Shown here: piece by piece, positions 47,088 through 56,105 of the stretch | How positions within the stretch are numbered: position 1 is the first letter of the stretch | Layout: each line of letters opens with the position of its first letter | Source: Oscillospiraceae bacterium | GTDB lineage: Bacteria; Bacillota; Clostridia; Oscillospirales; Oscillospiraceae | Assembly (NCBI GenBank): GCA_024697625.1 | Contig: JAILFJ010000028.1 | Span: 1 to 64,000, forward strand | DNA length: 64,000 bases | Direction of reading: 5' to 3' | The notes under the pieces: generated by a model | The model's database searches: none | Told to the model about the DNA's origin: nothing | The model's input: only the letters and a program-made list of their open reading frames with translations | Translations under genes and position numbers: made by a program

Positions 47088-48149
47088 TTATTCAGGAAGT
47101 TTCCCGCAGTCCTCACTGACCGGCTCACAGGCGTCCTCCACCAGCACTCTCATCGTACCGCCGCATACCATTCCGTCCGATTCGGCCACTTCACCGGTGA
47201 GATCGATATCCATGATCTTATAGCTCCCCGTGCCGATGATGCGTACGGCATCCCGGATCACTGCTGCCTCGCTGCAGCCGCCGCCGATGCTTCCGGTCAC
47301 CTTGCCCAGCGGACTCACAGCCATCTTTGCCCCTGCTCCTCGCGGAGTAGAGCCTTTGGTTTCAATCACTGTGACGATCGCCTTCGGCTCGCGGTTCTCC
47401 GCAAGATAGTGCAGCGTGGAGAGTTCCGCATCCGAGTCGTTGCAATAGCGGTTCGGGTCTCCGTGTTCAGGAAGACGCCTGTAGGCAATGACCTCGGACA
47501 GAATCGAAATCGCAATCTCTCCCGGTGTCACGGCTCCGATGTTCAGCCCGATCGGCGTGCAGATCCGCTTCAGTCGCTCTCCGTCAAAACCTTCCTCTTT
47601 CAGCATTTCGAGCAGTCCGACGGTGCGGCGTCTGGAGCCGATCATGCCGAGATAGGCCGGCATGGTCCCGGGCAGCAGCGCGCGCAGGCAGTCCGCATCA
47701 TGGCGATGACCGCGCGTGATCACGACTACATAGTCGAAAGCCGTAACTGCCAGTTTCCGGATGGCGTTCTCGAAACTGTCACAGAGGATCTCCGCCGCCT
47801 CCGGGAACCGGGCACGGTTGGCAAAGTCCGGCCGGTCGTCTGCAACGCAGACCGCAAATCCGCACTTTGCGCCAAATTCACAGACCGGAAGCGCAATATG
47901 CCCTGCGCCGAGTACAATCAGCCGCTCCTGCGGAAGCACGGGTTCCTTTACGCAGAGTCCGTCCTCTGTGGGCTCTGCCGTCACGCGGGCAAAGCTCCGG
48001 CCTTTGGCATCGGTCACCGGCACAACCCGGGTCAGCCTGCGCCTTATGCCGTCACGGATCTGGCCGCTTTCCCCCCGGATTACGGTCTCCAGCGCTACGG
48101 CCTGGCTGTCGGCCAGGCGTTCCAGAATCTTCTGATATATGTTTTCCAT
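47088..48149 (-). CDS. xdhC: XdhC/CoxI-type molybdenum hydroxylase maturation factor
   Basis: A 353-residue XdhC. The Rossmann part is RLIVLGAGHIALPVCEFGAK, and ITRGHRHDADCLRALL and YLGMIGSRRRTVGLLE are the family marks. The C-terminal domain KAIVTVIETKGSTPRGAGAKM to GGGCSEAAVI carries the conserved Cys. XdhC proteins sulfurate the molybdenum cofactor and insert it in the apoenzyme. The order of the two domains is opposite to some members. It shares the strand with the NTP transferase. Confidence 0.9.
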   Translation of the reverse strand: MENIYQKILERLADSQAVALETVIRGESGQIRDGIRRRLTRVVPVTDAKGRSFARVTAEPTEDGLCVKEPVLPQERLIVLGAGHIALPVCEFGAKCGFAVCVADDRPDFANRARFPEAAEILCDSFENAIRKLAVTAFDYVVVITRGHRHDADCLRALLPGTMPAYLGMIGSRRRTVGLLEMLKEEGFDGERLKRICTPIGLNIGAVTPGEIAISILSEVIAYRRLPEHGDPNRYCNDSDAELSTLHYLAENREPKAIVTVIETKGSTPRGAGAKMAVSPLGKVTGSIGGGCSEAAVIRDAVRIIGTGSYKIMDIDLTGEVAESDGMVCGGTMRVLVEDACEPVSEDCGKLPE

Positions 48150-48239
48150 CCCTGTACTCCTTTCAGTTGGGATTCACTCCTGTACTGAACTTATCAGGCC
48201 CAGAACGGTTTGTGCTGAAAAGCTTTCTGCAGCATCGTT

Positions 48240-49163
48240 TCAGAACAGATCGCCGAAAAACTCCTCAAACCGCTTCTTGGCCTCTTCCCTGAGGGCCGCC
48301 GAATAGGCGTCGTACCGGCTGAGAAGGCGCTGCCCATCCTCGGTCAGACTGCTCTTTCCGCCGCCTGCTCCGCCCTGGCTGCGTCTCACAAGCGTCCGGC
48401 TCATCTGTCCTTCCAGCGTACGGATCGTGTTCCAGCCGCTGGAATAGGACATCTGCATGCGCTGGCAGGCCGTTCGGACCGACTGCGTCTCGTTGATCAG
48501 TCGGAACAGCATCGCCGCCCGGCTGTCAAAAAAGACCTTCTCCCTTGCGAGCGATACCTGGATCATCGGTCTCACGAGCTGTTCATTGTGATACTTCAGC
48601 AGCGCCCGGTAGTCCTCCGGCGTGTCTGCGTCATGCAGGATTCCCCTGTCGCTGACCGGGACAAGAAAGATCTCGGTGCCGCAGCGCTCCAGGGCACCGC
48701 GCAGCCCCTGATCCCCCGGATCCTTCAGGATACGGTCAAACAGCGCTGAGGCGATCAGCGTCGGATGGCCGGGCTCTCCTCCCACGGCCGGACAGGCGAG
48801 TTCCGCATCCGTCTTCATCAGCGTGTGCACCGTGGAGGCGGTAAACAGAGGAATATCCACCGGGGTGAACAGCACTCTGTCGCACTTGTCCTTCAGATAA
48901 CGCAGTCCGATACATACGGAATCAAACATCTGCGTCGTCTCATAGTGCTCGTTGCGCAGGAAAACAATCCCGTTGTCGCTGAGGTGTCTCTCAAGCATCG
49001 TGGCGTGGAATCCCGTGATCATCACGATCTTTTCCACACCTGCCTGCCGGAAGGTGGCCACAACCCGCTGGGCAATCGAAATGGAGCCGATATTCAGCAT
49101 TGGCTTGAAGTCTCCCATCCGTGAAGACATCCCGGCGGCAACAATCAGGGCAGCAGTTGTCAT
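48240..49163 (-). CDS. MocA-like NTP transferase fused to ModE-like helix-turn-helix
   Basis: A 307-residue fusion. Residues 1-190 form an NTP transferase with LIVAAGMSSRMGDFKPML (the nucleotide loop) and DIPLFTASTVH; it likely makes MCD or MPT-nucleotide for hydroxylases. Residues 195-300 are a ModE N-terminal-type helix-turn-helix, with FDSRAAMLFRLINETQSVRT and GGAGGGKSSLTEDGQRLLS. This matches the DVU_1551-type proteins. So cofactor modification may be tied to gene control. Its promoter lies at 49226-49254. Confidence 0.87.
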   Translation of the reverse strand: MTTAALIVAAGMSSRMGDFKPMLNIGSISIAQRVVATFRQAGVEKIVMITGFHATMLERHLSDNGIVFLRNEHYETTQMFDSVCIGLRYLKDKCDRVLFTPVDIPLFTASTVHTLMKTDAELACPAVGGEPGHPTLIASALFDRILKDPGDQGLRGALERCGTEIFLVPVSDRGILHDADTPEDYRALLKYHNEQLVRPMIQVSLAREKVFFDSRAAMLFRLINETQSVRTACQRMQMSYSSGWNTIRTLEGQMSRTLVRRSQGGAGGGKSSLTEDGQRLLSRYDAYSAALREEAKKRFEEFFGDLF

Positions 49164-49177
49164 ATCGTATTCCTCGC

Positions 49178-49199
49178 GTTCCTGGCTTTTTTCAGGAAC
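49178..49199. promoter_or_regulatory. Palindrome in the leader of the NTP transferase gene
   Basis: GTTCCTG (49178-49184) and CAGGAAC (49193-49199) are a perfect 7-bp inverted repeat around 8 bases. It is in the 5' leader of the NTP transferase/HTH gene, between promoter and start. It could be an operator, perhaps for autoregulation, or an mRNA hairpin. Confidence 0.4.
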
Positions 49200-49225
49200 T
49201 TTCCTGTTTGGTACTCTTTTCAGTC

Positions 49226-49254
49226 AGTATAGCCGATTGCGGATGATTTGTAAA
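49226..49254 (-). promoter_or_regulatory. Promoter of the NTP transferase-xdhC transcript
   Basis: On minus, TTTACA (49249-49254) and TATACT (49226-49231) are 17 bases apart. The transcript would start near 49219 and read the NTP transferase and then xdhC 90 bases later. Confidence 0.65.
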
Positions 49255-49293
49255 TCACGAAGCGGCAGTTTTTTTGAAAGGCAGGCATTCAGC

Positions 49294-50253
49294 ATGAACA
49301 TCTATGTCTACGGTACCGGCTGCGTTGCGGGTGATCTGGCGGATACCGCACTCCCGCCCGAAAGAATCACAGCCTTTGTCGACCGCAGCGACGGAGGGAG
49401 CTTTCTCGGTCGCCCGGTGATCCGGCCGGAAGCGCTCTCAGGACAGCGCGTGGATCTGCTGATCGTATCGAGCCGCGCTTCGTATGAAACAGAGCGTGAG
49501 CTTCTCGGGCTCGGCATCGATCCGGACAGAATTCTGTATCTGAAAAACCACTGTTCCATCACGGACCGGAACCGTAATTATGAGGCCGCGCGCTCTGTTC
49601 TGGGTGAGCGTTTTGTGGACAGACTGCTCGGCTCCGAACGGCTTATCCGTGTCCCTCTCTGGACAGAGACCGAGGCCGTTTCCGGCCCCGGGGCAGACAG
49701 TGACTATGTCCGGCTGAAGACGCTGGAGGCTCTGTGTCTCAGGCTGCAGGGCATCCCCGGTGCCGTTGCGGAGCTGGGAGTCTACCGCGGCGCTTTCGCC
49801 AGATGGCTGAACAGCTTTCTGCCGGAGCGCAGGCTCTATCTGTTTGACACCTTTTCCGGCTTCGATGAGACGGAAGCCAAAGGATACGGCGAGGGTTTTC
49901 TCAGCGCACACCGCCGCACCGCCATCCGGCAGGTTCTGGGTCTTCTCCCCCATCCGGAGCTCGCGGTCATCCGTGAAGGCCTGTTCCCGGAGAGCGCGGC
50001 AGGCATGGAAGACGAACGCTTCGCCCTGGTGTCGCTGGATGTCGACCTTGAAGAGAGCAGCTATGCCGGGCTCTGCTGGTTTCTGCCTCGTATCGTCGCC
50101 GGCGGATTTCTCCTTCTGCATGACTGGAACAATCCCAAACTGCCGGGGGTGAAAAGAGCGCTGGACCGCTACGAAAGGGAGTCCGGTCGTCTTCCTTCTG
50201 TCCCCCTCTGTGATGTGAACGGGACACTTGTGATCTGTAAAACCGAGGTCTGA
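49294..50253 (+). CDS. TylF-family methyltransferase-like protein
   Basis: A 319-residue protein. Its first 100 residues have a Rossmann-like opening (NIYVYGTGCVAGDLADTALP) and VDLLIVSSRASYETERELL, a sugar-nucleotide-like or CoA-binding domain. From about 145, AELGVYRGAFARWLN is the SAM site; LYLFDTFSGFDETEAKGYGE, SLDVDLEESSYAGL and LLLHDWNN are the TylF/MycF family marks (metal Asp residues). The methyl acceptor is unknown. AAAGGCAGG precedes the ATG. It is divergent from the NTP transferase and upstream of the mop operon. Confidence 0.78.
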   Translation: MNIYVYGTGCVAGDLADTALPPERITAFVDRSDGGSFLGRPVIRPEALSGQRVDLLIVSSRASYETERELLGLGIDPDRILYLKNHCSITDRNRNYEAARSVLGERFVDRLLGSERLIRVPLWTETEAVSGPGADSDYVRLKTLEALCLRLQGIPGAVAELGVYRGAFARWLNSFLPERRLYLFDTFSGFDETEAKGYGEGFLSAHRRTAIRQVLGLLPHPELAVIREGLFPESAAGMEDERFALVSLDVDLEESSYAGLCWFLPRIVAGGFLLLHDWNNPKLPGVKRALDRYERESGRLPSVPLCDVNGTLVICKTEV

Positions 50254-50327
50254 ACGGCGGATCATGGGCCCGACCCCCCCGGAGAACTATGCAATCTGCA
50301 CAAATTCAGTTCTGATTATTCTGCGAA

Positions 50328-50374
50328 TTGTTTTTCAAAACAACTTGTACCTTCAAGCTTTTTAAGCGTATGAT
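50328..50374 (+). promoter_or_regulatory. Mop operon promoter with overlapping palindrome
   Basis: TTGTAC (50345-50350) and TATGAT (50369-50374) are 18 bases apart. A perfect repeat TTGTTTT-2-AAAACAA (50328-50343) ends at the -35 box, the classic position for an activator or repressor. The bound protein is unknown; the ModE-like domain of the NTP transferase is one candidate. Confidence 0.5.
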
Positions 50375-50402
50375 AACAGTGTATGGAAAGGTGGTATGCC
50401 TG

Positions 50403-50666
50403 ATGGAAGAAGAACTGTTTGAGATCACTGCCAGCGCGGTTACGGTGGAGGTTAAGGACGCCTATACCGGAAAAGTCTACCGGCGTGAACTTCCGATCGA
50501 CTATTATGAAAATGCCAATTTTCTGAAGCTGAGCGGAGAGAACATGGACGGAAGTGTATCTCAGCTTGTCTTCTATACCCCCCGCGGGGTGCAGCGGGTA
50601 AAGGATCTGACCGGAAAGGGTTTCGATCAGGATCCCTGCGGCGGGCACAGCCATCAGCAGGAATAA
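50403..50666 (+). CDS. Small His-tailed protein before mop
   Basis: An 87-residue acidic protein with GAAAGGTGG upstream. It reads ITASAVTVEVKDAYTGKVYR, then YYENANFLKLSGENMDGS, and ends DPCGGHSHQQE. The tail resembles metal-binding ends. No known family comes to mind. It is 71 bases before mop in the same direction and probably shares its transcript. A role in metal or cofactor handling is a guess. Confidence 0.6.
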   Translation: MEEELFEITASAVTVEVKDAYTGKVYRRELPIDYYENANFLKLSGENMDGSVSQLVFYTPRGVQRVKDLTGKGFDQDPCGGHSHQQE

Positions 50667-50737
50667 CAGCAGGGCGTATCCCTGTATATCCCCACCTTGG
50701 AGAACACCCAACTCATATGCCTTAAGGAGGAAAAGAA

Positions 50738-53497
50738 ATGATCAGAAAAACGCTTGTCATCAATGGCGTTACACGCCAGCTCGTTCTGGACAAAGACGAG
50801 ACTCTGGCGAAGGTACTGCGTGAACATCTGCTGCTGACCGGCTGCAAGATCGGCTGCGGCGAAGGACACTGCGGTGCGTGTAACGTCATCATGAACGGCA
50901 AAGTCACCAAGAGCTGCATTGTCAAGATGAGCAAGGTCCCCGACAATGCCGAGATCACCACCATCGAGGGTGTCGGCACGCTCAGCGACATGCATCCGCT
51001 GCAGGTCGCATGGATGGCTCACGGCTGCGCCCAGTGCGGCTTCTGCACGCCGGGCTTCATCATCAGCGCAAAAGTCCTGCTGGAGCAGAATCCCAACCCC
51101 ACCAGAGAAGAAGTCCGCGACTGGTTCAACAAGACCCGCAACCTCTGCCGCTGCACAGGTTACAAGCCACTGGTTGACGCTGTCATGGACGCCGCAGCAG
51201 TACTGCGCGGCGAGAAGACCAAGGAAGACCTGGTCTTCCAGCCCACCGGCGACAGCATCAAGGGCACGAAGTACATCCGCCCCTCTGCCGCTCAGAAGGT
51301 CACCGGTAACTGGGACTTCGGCGCAGACGATGCCCTGAAGATGCCCGGCTGCCTGCGTCTTGCCCTCACCCAGGCCAAGGTTTCCCATGCCAACATCAAG
51401 AGCATCGACATCTCCGAAGCCGAGAAGATGCCCGGCGTCGTCAAGGTCATCACCTACAAGGACATCCTCGCTGCCGGCGGCACCAACCAGATCAACGGTC
51501 TCGTCATGCTCCCGAAGCACAACAAGACCGATGGCTTCGAGCGTCCTGTTCTCTGCTCCGACAAGATCTTCCAGTTCGGTGACGCCATCGCCATCGTGGC
51601 CGCGGACACTGAGGAGCATGCCCGTGCCGCTGCCGAGGCCGTCAAGGTCGACATTGAAGAGCTGCCCGCCTACATGAGCGCTCTCGACGCCATGGCCCCC
51701 GACGCCATCGAGATTCACCCGGGCACTCCGAACGTCTTCTATGAGACCAACTGCATCAAGGGACCCGACTTCGACTGGGACAGCATCCCCGATGCACAGC
51801 AGGTTGAGATCGAGAGCTACTGCTCCCGTCAGCCGCATCTGCACCTCGAGCCGGACAACGGCTACGGCTACATTGACGAGGACGGCATGGTCACCGTGCA
51901 CTCCAAGTCCATCGGCATTCACCTGCACATGCCCATGATCGCTGCCGGCATCGGCGTTCCCATGGAGAATCTGCGCATCGTCCAGAACCATGCGGGCGGT
52001 ACCTTCGGCTACAAGTTCTCCCCCACCAACGAGGCTCTGATCGGTGCCGCGGCCAAGATTCTGCAGCGTCCGGTCTCTCTGAACTTCAACCAGTTCCAGA
52101 ACATCACCTATACCGGCAAGCGTTCCCCGGCCTTCATGCACATCAAGCTGGCCGCCGATGAGAAGGGCAAGCTGCTGGCACTCTGGGGCGACAACTATGT
52201 CGACCACGGCCCGTATTCCGAGTTCGGCGATCTGCTGACCATGCGCCTGAGCCAGTTCACCGGTGCCGGCTACGGCATCAACTCCATCCGCAACAAGAGC
52301 CAGACCGTCTTCACCAACCATGCCTGGGGCTCCGCCTTCCGCGCCTACGGTTCTCCGCAGTCCTTCATGGGCTCCGAGATCGCCATCGACTGCCTCGCCG
52401 CCAAGATGGGCATCGACCCGTTCGAGATGCGCGCCATGAACTGCTACAAGGCTTCCGAAGGCACCACCATCCCGACCGGCTATGCGCCTGATGTGTACTG
52501 TGAGGAGGATCTGTTCAACAAGGCCCGTCCGCTGTATGAGGCCGGCAAGAAGAGAGTCGCCGAGAAGAACGCCGCCTCCGACGGACGCTATAAGTACGGC
52601 ATCGGTGTCTCCCTCGGTGTCTATGGCTGCGGCCTTGACGGTGTGGACTCCTCCTCTGCCTTTGCCGAGCTGAATCCGGACGGAACCGTCACCATGTATG
52701 TGTCCTGGGAGGATCACGGTCAAGGCGCCGATATGGGCGCTCTCGTCTCCGCCCATGAGACGCTGCGTCAGGCCGGCATCAAACCGGAGCAGATCCGTCT
52801 CGTCATGAACGACACCAAGATCACCCCGAACTCCGGACCTGCCGGCGGTTCCCGTTCCCAGGTCATGTCCGGTAACGCCTGCCGTCTTGCTGCCGAAGCT
52901 CTGATCGCAGAGATGAAGAAGGAAGACGGAAGCTTCCGTACTTACGAAGAGATGGTCGCCGACGGCAAGAAGCTGAAGGTCGAGGGCAACTGGGACACTA
53001 CCTACTGCGCCGATCACCCGGTGGATCAGGATACCGCTCAGGGCGAGCCCTTTGCCACCTACATGTACACCATCTTTCTGCCCGAAGTCTGCGTCGACAC
53101 CGAGACCGGCAAGGTCAAGGTCGAGAAGTTCACCTGCGTGGCGGACGTCGGTACTATCATGAACAAGCTGCTGGTCGACGGCAACTTCTACGGCGGCCTG
53201 GCCCAGGGTATCGGCCTTGCGCTGACCGAGGACTTCGAGGACCTGTCCAAGCATACCAGCCTGCTCAAGTGCGGCATCCCGTACATCAAGGACATCCCGG
53301 ATGACATCGAGCTGCACTTCAACGAGACCTACCGTCCGAACGGCCCCTACGGTGCCGCCGGCTGCGGCGAGGCTCCGCTGGATGCTCCGCACCCGGCCGT
53401 CCTGAACGCCATCTTCAACGCCACCGGCGCACGCGTCACCCGGATTCCGGCAACCCCGGACAAGGTTCTCGCCGCGCTTAAGGCAATGGAAGAATAA
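50738..53497 (+). CDS. mop: Molybdopterin-dependent aldehyde oxidoreductase
   Basis: A 919-residue Mop. The 2Fe-2S clusters are at Cys 40, 45, 48, 60 and Cys 100, 103, 137, 139. Those positions are the same as in the D. gigas enzyme. The molybdenum part has [44 protein letters not shown] and, at the end, [15 protein letters not shown] with the catalytic Glu. It oxidises aldehydes to acids in the cytoplasm. Codons end almost only in C or G, far more than in the neighbours, a sign of strong expression. AAGGAGG precedes the ATG. Confidence 0.96.
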   Translation: MIRKTLVINGVTRQLVLDKDETLAKVLREHLLLTGCKIGCGEGHCGACNVIMNGKVTKSCIVKMSKVPDNAEITTIEGVGTLSDMHPLQVAWMAHGCAQCGFCTPGFIISAKVLLEQNPNPTREEVRDWFNKTRNLCRCTGYKPLVDAVMDAAAVLRGEKTKEDLVFQPTGDSIKGTKYIRPSAAQKVTGNWDFGADDALKMPGCLRLALTQAKVSHANIKSIDISEAEKMPGVVKVITYKDILAAGGTNQINGLVMLPKHNKTDGFERPVLCSDKIFQFGDAIAIVAADTEEHARAAAEAVKVDIEELPAYMSALDAMAPDAIEIHPGTPNVFYETNCIKGPDFDWDSIPDAQQVEIESYCSRQPHLHLEPDNGYGYIDEDGMVTVHSKSIGIHLHMPMIAAGIGVPMENLRIVQNHAGGTFGYKFSPTNEALIGAAAKILQRPVSLNFNQFQNITYTGKRSPAFMHIKLAADEKGKLLALWGDNYVDHGPYSEFGDLLTMRLSQFTGAGYGINSIRNKSQTVFTNHAWGSAFRAYGSPQSFMGSEIAIDCLAAKMGIDPFEMRAMNCYKASEGTTIPTGYAPDVYCEEDLFNKARPLYEAGKKRVAEKNAASDGRYKYGIGVSLGVYGCGLDGVDSSSAFAELNPDGTVTMYVSWEDHGQGADMGALVSAHETLRQAGIKPEQIRLVMNDTKITPNSGPAGGSRSQVMSGNACRLAAEALIAEMKKEDGSFRTYEEMVADGKKLKVEGNWDTTYCADHPVDQDTAQGEPFATYMYTIFLPEVCVDTETGKVKVEKFTCVADVGTIMNKLLVDGNFYGGLAQGIGLALTEDFEDLSKHTSLLKCGIPYIKDIPDDIELHFNETYRPNGPYGAAGCGEAPLDAPHPAVLNAIFNATGARVTRIPATPDKVLAALKAMEE

Positions 53498-53499
53498 TC

Positions 53500-53557
53500 T
53501 TTTCAAAGCCTGTGCCCAATGCTATAATGGGGATGTGGATCTCGAGTCCACATCCCC
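53500..53557 (+). promoter_or_regulatory. Promoter and 5' hairpin between mop and the GltD-like gene
   Basis: TTTTCA (53500-53505) and TATAAT (53523-53528) are 17 bases apart. Right after it comes an 11-bp perfect stem, GGGGATGTGGA (53529-53539) and TCCACATCCCC (53547-53557), loop TCTCGAG, then ATGTTTT. It can be a weak terminator for mop or, if the promoter is used, a stabilising hairpin at the very start of the new mRNA. Confidence 0.5.
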
Positions 53558-53585
53558 ATGTTTTCCGACTGGAGGGAATCGCTGT

Positions 53586-55880
53586 ATGAGTCAGATTCAG
53601 GAACGCGGTTCGACACATGTATATATCGTCAACAAGATCTCCAAGGAAGAGATTGAGAGCATGGTGGAGCGCTGCGTCTACGAGCAGCCTCCCTTCTGCA
53701 ATGCTGCCTGTCCTCTGAAGCTTGACACGCGGTCTCTGCTGAAAGCCGTTGCCGACGGAGATTTCAAAAAGGCGCTGCAGCTTTATGAGAAAATCGCTCC
53801 CTTCCCGCTGATTCTGTCACAGGGCTGCGAGGCACCCTGTGAGGCAAAATGCCGTCTCTGTGAGCGCGGTGACGGCATAGCAATCCGGGAAATTGAGTCT
53901 GCCGTTGCCCGCCTTGGGGAGCAGTCCAGGCTGGGAAGTGTTTTCCGCACTGGCAAGAAGCAGAAGGTCGCCATCTTCGGCTCCGGGCTTTTCGCGCTCT
54001 TTCTCGCCGGGGAGCTGGAGAAGAAAGCCTATCCTCTCACCGTCTTCTGCGAGGAGCCGGATCTTGAGAGTTTTCTCCACTGCGAGACGGAGTTTCTGGA
54101 TCCGGAGGCCTTTTCGCAGGAGCTGAAGCGGCTGAAGCGGAAGGACATCCGCTTTGAATTCGGATGCGAACTGACTCCCGACTTTTTCACGGATAAACGC
54201 CGGGACTATCAGGTTGTCTGCGCATCGGAAAAGGCCGCCAGAGTCTTCTTTACCGATGCGGTCTGTATTCCGGAGCTCATGTACTTTGAAGAGCAGAACC
54301 TGGTCATGGGACTCGGCAAAGGGGTGATGCCCGCTGCCTTCGGAGCAAAAAAAGCGGCGCTGACCGTAGACCGTCTGGCCCAGAAGCTGGATCCGCGCAA
54401 CACCCGCGGACAGGAAGGCTCTGTAGAGAGCAGGCTCTATACCGATCTCTCTGAGGCATCACAGCTCTGCCGTGTTGTCTGTCCCGAAGACGGATATACG
54501 AAAAACCAGGCAATGGAGGAGGCCGGGCGCTGCATCCAGTGCCACTGTGAAGAGTGTCTCCGGAGCTGCGCCTATCTGAAGCATTACAGAAAGCATCCCG
54601 GGCTTCTCGCCAAAGAGATCTACAACAACACACAGATCATCATGGGCGACCACCAGCTTAACAAACCCATGAATTCCTGTTCCCTGTGCGGCCAGTGTAC
54701 GGTCGTGTGTCCGAACGGCTTCGACATGGCTCACGTCTGCCACCTGGCACGGCAGAACATGGTTTCTACGGACAAGATGCCATTGGCTCCTCATGAATTT
54801 GCGCTTCTGGACATGCTGTTTTCCAACGGCGACGCCTTTCTGGCCCGCCCGCAGCCGGGCTTTGAGGCCTGCCGGTATGTTTTCTTTCCCGGCTGTCAGG
54901 CCTCGGCCATCGCCCCGGCTACCGTGCGGGCAGCCTATGAGGACCTCTGTTCCCGCCTGGACGGCGGCGTAGCCCTGATGCTGGGCTGCTGCGGCGCAAT
55001 CTGCGACTGGGCAGGGCGTTATGAGATGCAAGATCAGACTGTGGAGTTTCTCAATCGGGAGCTTAATAAACTGGGCAATCCCATCATCATTGCAGGCTGT
55101 CCCAGCTGCAGGAAAGAGCTCTGCGGTCACACATCGCTCTCCGTCTGCGGAATCTGGGATATTCTGAACGAGATCGGTCTTCCGAAGGGGACAGAGAAGC
55201 TCAACCGGCCGATGGCCCTGCACGATTCCTGCGGGGCTCGCGGAGATGCCCGCACCCAGGAGAGCATCCGGCGTCTGGCTCAGGGGCTCGGCGTGGAGCT
55301 CATAGAGACCCCCTACAGCGGTGACCGTTCCCCCTGCTGTGGTTACGGCGGTCTGACCGCCTATGCCAATCCTGAGGTTGCCGGAGAGATGACCGACAGC
55401 TGTCTTGAGCGCTCGGACGCAGCATATCTCTCCTACTGTATGGCCTGCCGCGACCGCTTCGCGAGACAGGGGCGCGAGTCCCGACATCTGCTCGAGCTTG
55501 TTTACGGTACCGATGCCGGAGCGCCGCCGGATATCAGTGAGAAGCGCTGGAACCGTCTCACACTGAAGAAGGAATTGCTTCAGGAACTCTGGGGAGAAGA
55601 CTGCATGGAAGATAAACTGGATTTTGAACTGAACTATACGCAGGACGCACGCCGTATGATGGATGAGCGCATGATCCTCACGGACGACGTCATCGCCGTG
55701 CTCAGCGACTACCGTGTTAGCGGTGAGGCTGTGCTGGACGAGGAGAGCGGTCTGCTCGTCGCCCGCAGGCGCGTGGGTAACGCCACTTTCTGGGTTGGCT
55801 TCACGCAGGAGGGCGAGAATGCCTACCTCGTGCACCGCGCTTACAGCCACCGGATGCAGGTTGTCAGACGGGAGGGATGA
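53586..55880 (+). CDS. GltD-like / heterodisulfide-reductase-like electron transfer fusion (DVU_1558 type)
   Basis: A 764-residue fusion. Residues 20-130 are the GltD-type Fe-S domain (CNAACPLKLDTRSLLKAV, CEAPCEAKCRLCERG). A pyridine-nucleotide/flavin domain follows, with VAIFGSGLFALFLAGELE in place of the usual GAGPAG and a shortened body. Then come two 4Fe-4S sites (CIQCHCEECLRSCAY; CSLCGQCTVVCPNGFDM). The C-terminal half has CCG domains (FFPGCQASAIAP, LGCCGAICDWAG, HDSCGARGD, SPCCGYGG). It likely carries electrons from the hydroxylases to NAD(P) or a thiol/quinone partner. The start is at GGAGGG-ATG, 17 codons inside a longer frame. Confidence 0.85.
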   Translation: MSQIQERGSTHVYIVNKISKEEIESMVERCVYEQPPFCNAACPLKLDTRSLLKAVADGDFKKALQLYEKIAPFPLILSQGCEAPCEAKCRLCERGDGIAIREIESAVARLGEQSRLGSVFRTGKKQKVAIFGSGLFALFLAGELEKKAYPLTVFCEEPDLESFLHCETEFLDPEAFSQELKRLKRKDIRFEFGCELTPDFFTDKRRDYQVVCASEKAARVFFTDAVCIPELMYFEEQNLVMGLGKGVMPAAFGAKKAALTVDRLAQKLDPRNTRGQEGSVESRLYTDLSEASQLCRVVCPEDGYTKNQAMEEAGRCIQCHCEECLRSCAYLKHYRKHPGLLAKEIYNNTQIIMGDHQLNKPMNSCSLCGQCTVVCPNGFDMAHVCHLARQNMVSTDKMPLAPHEFALLDMLFSNGDAFLARPQPGFEACRYVFFPGCQASAIAPATVRAAYEDLCSRLDGGVALMLGCCGAICDWAGRYEMQDQTVEFLNRELNKLGNPIIIAGCPSCRKELCGHTSLSVCGIWDILNEIGLPKGTEKLNRPMALHDSCGARGDARTQESIRRLAQGLGVELIETPYSGDRSPCCGYGGLTAYANPEVAGEMTDSCLERSDAAYLSYCMACRDRFARQGRESRHLLELVYGTDAGAPPDISEKRWNRLTLKKELLQELWGEDCMEDKLDFELNYTQDARRMMDERMILTDDVIAVLSDYRVSGEAVLDEESGLLVARRRVGNATFWVGFTQEGENAYLVHRAYSHRMQVVRREG

Positions 55881-55883
55881 TTC

Positions 55884-56105
55884 ATGGCTGCGGAAAAGAA
55901 TTATTACACGATCGACCCCGAAGGCAGGCTGCACTGCATGAAATGCCATGTTCCGCTGATTAAGGGCAAGGCCAAGTTCATGTATCTCGACAACGGTTTT
56001 CCCGTGGAGCTTCCCGTCTGCCCGGTCTGCGGTTTTGTCTATGTGCCGGAGGAGCTGGCTCTCGGGAAAGTCGCCTCGGTGGAACGGGCCCTCGAGGACA
56101 AATGA
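55884..56105 (+). CDS. Small double-CxxC redox protein (DVU_1557 type)
   Basis: A 73-residue protein with LHCMKCHVPLIKGKAK and VCPVCGFVYVPEELALGKV, two CxxC knuckles that would bind zinc or one iron as in rubredoxin. It follows the GltD-like gene by 3 bases and overlaps the methyltransferase start. It is probably an electron carrier or metal chaperone of the Mop complex. Confidence 0.82.
   Translation: MAAEKNYYTIDPEGRLHCMKCHVPLIKGKAKFMYLDNGFPVELPVCPVCGFVYVPEELALGKVASVERALEDK

Noticed and set aside
50654..53506. Open minus-strand frame of 950 codons opposite mop
   Set aside because: It mirrors mop and results from its G/C-ending codons; its translation is Gly/Val/Asp-rich with no family marks, and mop is certain.
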